Origin: JAITWT01 sp964439605
GTDB lineage: Bacteria; Pseudomonadota; Gammaproteobacteria; Burkholderiales; Burkholderiaceae_C
DNA: 22,430 nucleotides
Assembly: GCA_964439605.1 (NCBI GenBank)
Contig: CAYTPC010000085.1
Location: 1-22,430, forward strand
Direction: 5' to 3'
The position numbers and the translations under genes are program-made. Below the pieces are notes generated by a model, which was given only the letters and a program-made list of their open reading frames with translations, was not told the origin of the DNA and searched no databases. Positions 8,339-16,910 of the stretch are shown piece after piece. Numbering within the stretch: the first letter of the stretch is position 1; every line of letters begins with the position of its first letter.

Positions 8339-9523
8339 TTACCCCCGATAAAGCCAAGGCGCGTCGAGCAGCCGGTCACCCAGCAAGCGCAAACCGAGGT
8401 CGCGCCCCAACCGCTTCAACCCCCGCGCATGGTAGACCGCGCCATTGCGCAGGGCCTGCGCCTGCACGCGCGCACTGCGTTCCCAGCGCGCCTGGGCATA
8501 GCTCTGGAGGGCTTGCGGCAGCATATCGGCATTGGCCCCGGCCTCACCGACCGCATCAGCCAGCGCGACCGCATCCTCGATCGCCATGCCCGCGCCTTGC
8601 GCCAGATAGGGCACCATCGGATGCGCGGCGTCGCCCACCAGGGCAATGCGCTCTTTTGCGATTTCGTCCGGCCCGGCCACGGGAGCACATCCGTTCAAGG
8701 CCCAGATGCGCCAGGCCGGCATGGCTTCGATCAGCGGCATGATGCCCGCGCAGCGCGCGCCGATCGCGTGGTGCAGTGCGGCGATGTTGTCTTCCTGATC
8801 CCAATCGCGCACATCGCCCAGCGGCGGCGATTCGGCGACCACGACCATATTGAACGCCTGCCCCGCACGCACCGGATAGGCCACCGCGTGCACTTTCGGC
8901 CCGAGCCATATCTGCACGTCGACGCTGCGCAGCGCGGCAGGCAGCGACTCCATCGGCACGAGCGCGCGCCATGCGGTGTGGCCGGTGTAGCCCGGCACCG
9001 GAGCGCCCTGCATCATGTGCGAGCGCACTTGGCTCCAGACGCCATCGGCGCCGATCAGGGCGTCGGCCTCCCAGGCCCGTGACTCGCCCATCACGGCACA
9101 AACACTGTCCTCGCGCGCGCTGATGGCGCTCACGCGCACGCCCGTGTTCAGATTGACGCCGTCGATCTCCCAGCTCGCCTCTTGCAGCACACCGTGCAGA
9201 TCCGCACGATGGATGCAGATGTAGGGCGCGCCATAGCGGCGCTCGAAACGCTTGGCCAGCCGCATGCTGGCAATGCGCGCGCCATCCTTGAGGCGCCGCA
9301 CCACCAGAGAATCAGGGCGCACGGCAACGCGGCTGATCGGATCGTCCAGACCGAGCGCGCGCAAACGTCGCGTCACGTTCGGGCCCAGCTGCACACCCGC
9401 GCCCACTTCGAAAAAAGCCCCCGCCTGCTCCAGCAAGTCGACGCGGTGCCCGCGCCGGCCCAAGGCCAGCGCCGTCGCCAAACCGGCAATACCGCCGCCA
9501 ATGATCAAGAACTGTGCAGTCAT
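8339..9523 (-). CDS. FAD-dependent aromatic-hydroxylase-type monooxygenase, last gene of the feo operon
   Basis: This 394-residue flavoprotein belongs to the single-component class A monooxygenases (salicylate / 3-hydroxybenzoate hydroxylase / UbiH-like). It shows the three FAD/NAD(P)H motifs: GGGIAGLATALALGRRGH (9-26) with Glu32, the DG motif GADGVWSQVR (158-167), and the GD motif ALVGDAAHPMVPYLAQGAG (294-312). These hydroxylases insert one oxygen into a phenolic ring using NAD(P)H; the substrate here is unknown. The ATG at 9523 overlaps the TGA of the upstream Cys-rich gene (ATGA on the minus strand), indicating translational coupling in the feoAB transcript; the longer upstream frame has a non-family Arg-rich extension. 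Its C-terminal aromatic residues (DAPWLYRG) are seen in related hydroxylases. Function in iron metabolism is inference from position only. Confidence 0.85.
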   Translation of the reverse strand: MTAQFLIIGGGIAGLATALALGRRGHRVDLLEQAGAFFEVGAGVQLGPNVTRRLRALGLDDPISRVAVRPDSLVVRRLKDGARIASMRLAKRFERRYGAPYICIHRADLHGVLQEASWEIDGVNLNTGVRVSAISAREDSVCAVMGESRAWEADALIGADGVWSQVRSHMMQGAPVPGYTGHTAWRALVPMESLPAALRSVDVQIWLGPKVHAVAYPVRAGQAFNMVVVAESPPLGDVRDWDQEDNIAALHHAIGARCAGIMPLIEAMPAWRIWALNGCAPVAGPDEIAKERIALVGDAAHPMVPYLAQGAGMAIEDAVALADAVGEAGANADMLPQALQSYAQARWERSARVQAQALRNGAVYHARGLKRLGRDLGLRLLGDRLLDAPWLYRG

Positions 9524-9834
9524 GGCCGGTCCGCGCGCACGTGAATACGAATCGGATGCGTCTGGACGGCCTCGCCTTCGCGAGCGCCGTTGGCACCGCC
9601 GCCGGCGCAACCGCCGCAACCCGCGCGGCTGTCGCAGCCAGAGCCGCAGCCGCGCGCCTTGCTCAACGAGGCGGCCCAGCGCACGGCACGGGCCTGGTCA
9701 ATCAGTCCCGCGCGCCGCAGACTGATCGTGATCAGGCCCGCCAGCGCATGGCGATAGCGCGCGGGCATCCAGCGCCAGCCCGCATAAAAGGCAGCCAAGA
9801 GCACGATCAGAACGACGATTAGCTGCTCAACCAT
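9520..9834 (-). CDS. Small Cys-rich membrane protein following feoB (DUF6587-like)
   Basis: A 104-residue protein with one N-terminal membrane helix (about 4-24), a basic stretch (RWMPARYRH), an amphipathic middle part, and a Gly/Cys cluster GCGSGCDSRAGCGGC holding Cys63, Cys67, Cys73 and Cys76. This resembles the small Cys-rich membrane proteins often encoded after feoB (FeoB-associated Cys-rich proteins; I recall DUF6587 for a betaproteobacterial form, not verified). The Cys set might bind iron or an Fe-S cluster or do redox chemistry. The ATG at 9834 is preceded by AGGAGGT (9838-9844); a GTG at 9864 inside feoB is the alternative. It starts 19 bases past the feoB stop and overlaps the next gene by 4 bases. 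Confidence 0.75.
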   Translation of the reverse strand: MVEQLIVVLIVLLAAFYAGWRWMPARYRHALAGLITISLRRAGLIDQARAVRWAASLSKARGCGSGCDSRAGCGGCAGGGANGAREGEAVQTHPIRIHVRADRP

Positions 9835-9853
9835 CCCACCTCCTATGGCGCGG

Positions 9854-11716
9854 TCAACCCGCACCCAGCATCAGTGCAATTCGATAAGTCATGAAACTGG
9901 CAACATAAGCCAGCGCGAACAAATATCCGGCCATGATCCAGACGTAACGCCAAGAATTTGTCTCACGTTTGACCACAGTCAATGTCGAAACGCACTGCGG
10001 CGCAAACACGTACCACACCAGAAGCGACAACGCCGTTGCCAGCGACCAGTGCCCGGCGATCAGCGGTTCAAGCTGGGCGGCCACGTCATCGCCGGTGGCC
10101 GAGAGCGCGTACACCGTGCCCAGCGCGCTGACAACGACCTCCCGCGCGGCGATACCCGGCACCAGTGCGATCGAAATCTGCCAGTTAAACCCTATCGGCG
10201 CAAAGACGTGCTCGAATGCCCGGCCGATCCAGCCCGCCAGACTGTACTGGATCGCCGGTCCGGTCGCGCCCTCGGGCGGCGCGGGAAAAGTCGAGAAGAA
10301 CCACAACAGGATGCTCAGCGCCAGGATGATCGTGCCCACGCGCTGGACGAAAATCCATACCCGCTCGTACAGCCCGAGAAACAGATTGCGCAGGTTCGGC
10401 CAGCGGTAGGCGGGCAGCTCCATCAGCAGCGGTGACCGCTCGTCCTCGCCGCGAAAACGCTTGAGCACCCACGCCACGGCCATTGCCGACACGATGCCGC
10501 CGACGTACAGCGCGAACAGCACCACGCCCCGCAAGTTGAGCACGCCGGCCACCGTGCGCGCCGGAATGAAGGCCGCGATCAGCAGCGTATACACCGGCAG
10601 CCGCGCCGAACAGGTCATCAGCGGTGCAATCATGATCGTCACCAGCCGGTCGCGCCAATGGCTGATGGTGCGGGTTGCCATGATGCCCGGCACCGCGCAC
10701 GCAAAACTCGACAGCAGCGGAATGAACGAACGCCCCGACAGCCCCACCGATCCCATCATCCGGTCGAACAAAAAAGCCGCACGCGGCAGGTAGCCCGAAT
10801 CTTCGAGCACGAGGATGAAGAAAAACAGGATCACGATCTGCGGCAAAAACATCAGCACGCCGCCCGCACCCGCAATCACGCCATCGACCAGCAGGCTTCG
10901 CAGCGCGCCTTCGGGAACCCAGTGACGCACCCCCTCGCCAAGCGCGGCCGTCCCGGCCTGGATCACGCTCATCGGCGCCTCGGCCCAACTGAATACGGCC
11001 TGGAACATCAGGAAGAGCGCCACCGCAAGGACCAGCATGCCCCAGAGCGGATGCAGCACGATGCGGTCGATGCGGTCGCTCGCCTCCAGGCTGTCGGCGG
11101 GCTCGCGGACCGTCACCGCGAGAATGCGCCGCACTTCACGCTGCATCGCGAGCACGTCCTCGAGCCCTGCCGGCTGCCAGACCGGCACCGTGGCCGGCGG
11201 TACCGGCACGTCGATGGCCTGTACGAGCGCCTGCGCACCGTCGCGGCTCACCCCCACCGTTTCAACCACCGGCACGCCCAGTTCCCGGGACAGCGCGGGC
11301 ACGTCGATCGTGATCTTCTGGCGCCGCGCCATGTCGGCCATGTTCAACGCCACCACCATCGGCAGCCCCAGCCGGCGCGCCTCCAGGACGATGCGCAGGC
11401 CCAGTTGCAAGTTGGTTGCATCGGTCACGCACACCAGCAGATCGGGCAAGGCGTCATGCCCGTGCCCAGTCACGACATCGCGCGTGACGGCTTCATCGGC
11501 GCTCACGGGATTGAGGCTATAGGCGCCCGGCAGGTCGAGCACCGCGACACGCCGGCCCGAGGGGGTGCGCAGCACGCCTTCCTTGCGTTCCACCGTCACG
11601 CCGGCATAGTTGGCCACTTTCTGGCTGCTGCCGGTCAAGAGATTGAACAGCGCCGTCTTGCCGCAGTTGGGATTGCCCAGCAGCGCAATGCGCGCGGGCA
11701 GCGCCGGTTCAGCCAT
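9854..11716 (-). CDS. feoB: Ferrous iron transport protein B
   Basis: FeoB is the inner-membrane Fe2+ permease with a cytoplasmic G-protein domain. The 620-residue product has G1 GNPNCGKT (14-21), a G2 threonine near 41, G3 DLPG (61-64) and G4 NMAD (125-128). A helical spacer follows, then from about residue 240 the membrane part with two Gate-like repeats (for example VLMFLPQIVILFFFI and SFACAVPGIMATR, and later PGIAAREVVVSALG and FAPQCVSTL). It is shorter than E. coli FeoB (773 residues), a length common in betaproteobacteria. The ATG at 11716 is chosen because the protein then begins just before the G domain and GGGAGGT precedes it by about 7 bases; it overlaps the feoA end by 8 bases. A longer frame from 11920 is a feoA shadow. 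Confidence 0.96.
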   Translation of the reverse strand: MAEPALPARIALLGNPNCGKTALFNLLTGSSQKVANYAGVTVERKEGVLRTPSGRRVAVLDLPGAYSLNPVSADEAVTRDVVTGHGHDALPDLLVCVTDATNLQLGLRIVLEARRLGLPMVVALNMADMARRQKITIDVPALSRELGVPVVETVGVSRDGAQALVQAIDVPVPPATVPVWQPAGLEDVLAMQREVRRILAVTVREPADSLEASDRIDRIVLHPLWGMLVLAVALFLMFQAVFSWAEAPMSVIQAGTAALGEGVRHWVPEGALRSLLVDGVIAGAGGVLMFLPQIVILFFFILVLEDSGYLPRAAFLFDRMMGSVGLSGRSFIPLLSSFACAVPGIMATRTISHWRDRLVTIMIAPLMTCSARLPVYTLLIAAFIPARTVAGVLNLRGVVLFALYVGGIVSAMAVAWVLKRFRGEDERSPLLMELPAYRWPNLRNLFLGLYERVWIFVQRVGTIILALSILLWFFSTFPAPPEGATGPAIQYSLAGWIGRAFEHVFAPIGFNWQISIALVPGIAAREVVVSALGTVYALSATGDDVAAQLEPLIAGHWSLATALSLLVWYVFAPQCVSTLTVVKRETNSWRYVWIMAGYLFALAYVASFMTYRIALMLGAG

Positions 11717-11984
11717 GGCCGGGACCTCCCGGCGCCACATGCACCAGCGCCGCCTCGTGCCGCCGCAGCGCAAAAGTCGTGTGACCCAGCCGCACCGCCA
11801 GCGGCTCACGCCCCGGCACACCGCTGGCGACGATACACACCGCCTGCCCCGGCACAAAGCCGATTTCACTGAGCCGCAATACGAGATCGCAATCCGCCTC
11901 TTTCGCCGGCCTGAGCACATCGAGCACCGTCGCCCACTGATGGCTGGGAAGCTGATCCAACCGCAAAGCGGCCGTGCCTTTCAT
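11709..11984 (-). CDS. feoA: Ferrous iron transport protein A (SH3-like)
   Basis: FeoA is a small cytoplasmic SH3-fold partner needed for FeoB activity. The 91-residue product starts at the ATG at 11984 and contains RLSEIGFVPGQAVCIV and PLAVRLGHTTFALRRHEA, matching the FeoA core. A longer frame from 12131 would add 49 residues and run through the Fur box, so it was rejected. The start is preceded by a weak GGTGA. It is the first gene of feoA-feoB-Cys-rich protein-monooxygenase, behind a Fur-type operator. Confidence 0.93.
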   Translation of the reverse strand: MKGTAALRLDQLPSHQWATVLDVLRPAKEADCDLVLRLSEIGFVPGQAVCIVASGVPGREPLAVRLGHTTFALRRHEAALVHVAPGGPGHG

Positions 11985-12022
11985 CGTCGTCACCCGGAAA
12001 CCTTTGTCTGCTGTTTTATTAA

Positions 12023-12041
12023 AATGAGAATTATTCTCGAA
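12023..12041 (-). promoter_or_regulatory. Fur box controlling the feo operon
   Basis: The palindrome GAGAATTATTCTC (12026-12038), flanked by A/T on both sides, fits the inverted-repeat Fur operator pattern (6-1-6 core of the 19-bp consensus). It lies 39 bases upstream of the feoA ATG in an AT-rich gap (11985-12123). A TAATAA (complement of 12016-12021) could be the -10 box, so Fur bound here would block the promoter when iron is plentiful. The feo promoter assignment is inference. Confidence 0.85.
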
Positions 12042-12123
12042 AACAGCCCGAACGGGCAATAGATGGCCATAGATAATTCTGGAAACGGCCGGGGTATGTT
12101 TTGTGCGCAGGAGCCCGGAAGGC

Positions 12124-14089
<1,966 letters not shown>

Positions 14090-14093
<4 letters not shown>

Positions 14094-15421
14094 GGTGCCG
14101 CTGCGCCGGCCCGCTGGTCGGTGATGACCTGCAGGCCCTCTTTCAATTCAGAACCGCTCACCTCGGTCTGGCGGCCATTGCTGATGCCGGTCTGCACCGT
14201 GATGGCCTGCGGCTGCCCGTTTTGCAGCACCCAGATGCGCTGCTGCTGCCCGGGCGCGCCCGGCGCGCCTTCCTCGCGCGGACGGCGCGGGGCGCCGGGC
14301 GGGGGCCGCGGCAGCATGCGCGACACCAGCCCGCCGCCGCCCGGCGCTGCCGCCTGCGGCGCCGGCGCACTGGCCGGGTTGAAGCGCAACGCCGTGTTGG
14401 GGACCAGCAGCACCTTCCGGCGTTCGGTGGCGATGATGGTGGCCGTGGCCGTCATGCCCGGGCGCAGGCTCAGGTCGGCGTTGTCCACGCTCAGGTCGGT
14501 GGTGTAGGTGACGACGTTGTTGGTGGTGGTCGAGCCGTAGGACACGCGCTCGACCCGCGCCGGGTAATGCCGCGCCGGGTAGGCGCTGACGGTGAAGCTG
14601 GCCTTCTGGCCACGCTGCACCGAGCCGACGTCGGCCTCGTCCACGCTGGCCTCCAGCGTCAAATGGCGCAGGTTTTCGCCCAACGTGAACAAGGTCACCG
14701 CTTGCAGCGAAGCGGCCACCGCGTTGCCCGGATCGACCGAGCGCGCCAGCACCACGCCGTCGATGGGCGAGCGGATCGACGCCCTGGACAGGTTGGTTTC
14801 GTCGGTCGATAGCGTGGCGCGCCCCTGCGCCACCTGCGCGCGGGCGTTGTCCACATTGGCGCGTGCGCGCTCCAGCGTGGCGCGCGCTGTGTCCAATTCG
14901 GTGGCCGAAGGCACGCGGCCATCGGACAGGCGGGCCACTTCCTCATAGCGGCGCAGGGTGGCTTGCGCTTCGCGCGCCGTCGCCTCGTTCTGCGCCAGCG
15001 CGGCCTCGGCGGCCACCAGCGCGGCGCGTGAGCGGTTCACCGTATCCTGGAATTTGGAGCGGTCCAGTTCCAGCAACACCTGGCCTTTCCTGACCACGTC
15101 ATTCACGTCCACCAGCACACGGGCCACGGTGCCCGACAACTCGCTGCCAACCGCCACCGACAGCGTTGGCTTGAGCGTGCCGTTGGCCGTCACGGTGAGG
15201 GTGACGTCACCGCGTTCGAGCGGCGACGTCACGTACACCGGTGCGGCGCGCGCGGCCTGGCGGCCGTGCCACCACCACAGGCCGGCCGCCAGCACGACCA
15301 GCAGTGCCAGACCCAGCCAAAGCGACGGACGCCGCCACCAGCCTGGCGGACGGTCGTCACCGAGCAGTTGGTCGATATCAGAAGAAGGCGGCGCGGCGGC
15401 AAAGGGTGGAGTCGGACTCAT
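14090..15421 (-). CDS. MacA-like periplasmic adaptor (membrane fusion) protein
   Basis: This 443-residue HlyD/MacA-family adaptor links the inner-membrane ABC pump with the outer-membrane channel. It has a cytoplasmic Pro-rich N-tail, one membrane helix (about 33-51), a first lipoyl half (about 80-120, GSELSGTVARVLVDVNDVV), an Ala-rich coiled-coil hairpin (about 125-215), the second lipoyl half (IRSPIDGVVLARSVDPG, about 217-233), and beta-barrel and membrane-proximal domains. The segment 350-394 is unusually rich in Pro, Gly, Ala and Arg and interrupts the conserved C-terminal domain before RIWVLQNGQPQ. The ATG at 15421 lacks a clear ribosome-binding site; the outer-membrane gene ends 73 bases upstream. 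Confidence 0.92.
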
Positions 15422-15494
15422 AGTCGGATTGTCGGTATCAACACACGGGCCTTGCCATCACCAAAGTGGGCGAGGCTGTGGGTGAGCGTCATCT

Positions 15495-16874
15495 CTACCA
15501 CCCGCCCCCCAACGCCTTGTACAAGCGCACGTAGCCGGCAGCCAGCGCGGCCAGTTGGGTTTGCGCGCCGTCCTGGGCCGACAGCAGCGTGCGTTGCGCG
15601 TTCAGCACGGCATTGAAGTCGATCAGGCCGCTTTCGTACTGCTGGCGCGCCAGCCGGTCGGCACGTTCGGCGGCTGCGGCCGCGGTGCGCAGGCTGGCCT
15701 CGCTCAGACGATTTCCGCGCAAGGCGGCCAAGGCGTCTTCGACTTCCTGCAAGGCGCCGAGCACGGCGCTTTCGTGGGCGGCGCGCGCCTGTTCCAGCGC
15801 CGCCTGCTGGGCACGCACCTGCGCATCGATGGCGCCACCGTCAAACAGCGGCGCCGCCACGCTGGCCAACAGGCGGCGCACCAGTGCTGCATGGTCGAAC
15901 AGCATATCCACGGCGCCCGCCTGCAAGCCCAGCGTGCCGCCCAGGCTCAGGCTGGGGTAGCGCGCGGCGTTGGCCTGCGTCACGCGTTCGGCCGCTGCCA
16001 GCAGGTGCGCTTCGGCGGCGCGCACGTCAGGCCGCTGGCGCAACGTGTCGGCCGGAAAGGCCAACGCCAGATCATCGGGCGGCAGCGGTACGCCACCTGC
16101 CTCCAGCGCCGCCAGCGCGCCAGGCGCGCGGCCGGTCAGCACCGCCAGCCGGTGCCACGCCTGTTCCACGCTGGTCTGCAGGGACGGCACCTGGGCCTCG
16201 GTCTGCGCGGCGGCTGCCGTGGCCTGTTCCACATCCAGCGCCGACACCAGCCCGGCCTGATGGCGCCAGCTCGCAATCTGCAAGGTGTCCCGCTGAGACT
16301 GCAAGTTGTGTTCGGCGATGTCACGCCGGGCCTGGTTGCCGCGCAGATCGACGTAGGCGAGCGCCACCTCGGCGGCCAACGACACTTGCGCGTCGGCCAG
16401 ATTCATTTGCGCGGCGCGGGCGTCGGCCTCGGCGGCGGAAACGCCGGCGCGGGTAGCGCCGAACAGATCAGGCTCCCAACTGGCATCCAGCCCCAGGTCA
16501 AACTGTTTTTGTGACGCCGCCGAACCCATGCGGCTGGCTTGCGCCGAGGCCGATGCGTTCAGGCGCGGGCTGTAGCCGGCCCGCGCCAAATCGACCAGCG
16601 CACGCGACTGACGCAATGCGGCCACGGCGCTTTTCACGCTCGGGTTGGCCGCCAGCGCATCCTGCACCAGCGCCGTCAGCGCCGGGTCGTCAAAGCGTTC
16701 CCACCAGCGCGCCAGGTCGGTTGGCGGCACGGCGGGGCTGGCGGGAGCTTGCGCCCAGTGCTCCGGCACGCTGGCGCCGGGGCTGGGGCTAGGATCCGCG
16801 GCGGGCAGACTGCCGCAGCCCGACACCAATGCCGTTGCCAGCAACAGGGTCGGCGCGGCGGCGGGCAGGTTCAT
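15495..16874 (-). CDS. Outer-membrane efflux lipoprotein, TolC/NodT family
   Basis: A 459-residue outer-membrane channel subunit. The N-terminus is a lipoprotein signal with lipobox LVSGC (Cys20), followed by a Pro-rich linker and WWERFDDPALTALVQDALAANP, the usual start of NodT-type proteins. Two OEP repeats follow (about 60-240 and 265-459), each with a heptad-rich helical pair; PDVRAAEAHLLAAAERV and RYPSLSLGGTLGL mark the second repeat. It would form a trimeric channel used by the MacAB-like pump encoded next. The ATG at 16874 has only AGG right beside it as a ribosome-binding site. It starts 36 bases after acnB, with no terminator or clear promoter between. Confidence 0.92.
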   Translation of the reverse strand: MNLPAAAPTLLLATALVSGCGSLPAADPSPSPGASVPEHWAQAPASPAVPPTDLARWWERFDDPALTALVQDALAANPSVKSAVAALRQSRALVDLARAGYSPRLNASASAQASRMGSAASQKQFDLGLDASWEPDLFGATRAGVSAAEADARAAQMNLADAQVSLAAEVALAYVDLRGNQARRDIAEHNLQSQRDTLQIASWRHQAGLVSALDVEQATAAAAQTEAQVPSLQTSVEQAWHRLAVLTGRAPGALAALEAGGVPLPPDDLALAFPADTLRQRPDVRAAEAHLLAAAERVTQANAARYPSLSLGGTLGLQAGAVDMLFDHAALVRRLLASVAAPLFDGGAIDAQVRAQQAALEQARAAHESAVLGALQEVEDALAALRGNRLSEASLRTAAAAAERADRLARQQYESGLIDFNAVLNAQRTLLSAQDGAQTQLAALAAGYVRLYKALGGGW

Positions 16875-16910
16875 CCTGCGGATGGCCAGAGTGAGCTTGA
16901 TCGAAGCCGA

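Noticed and set aside
9524..9619. 32-residue N-terminal extension of the monooxygenase
   Set aside because: Arg-rich sequence overlapping the Cys-rich gene; the ATG at 9523 puts the FAD motif at the usual distance from the N-terminus.
10658..11872. 404-residue open frame on the plus strand
   Set aside because: Antisense to feoB, whose G motifs and membrane segments are intact.
11717..11920. Upstream extension of feoB
   Set aside because: Reads through feoA in another frame with an Arg/Cys-rich sequence unlike FeoB N-termini; the ATG at 11716 has a good ribosome-binding site.
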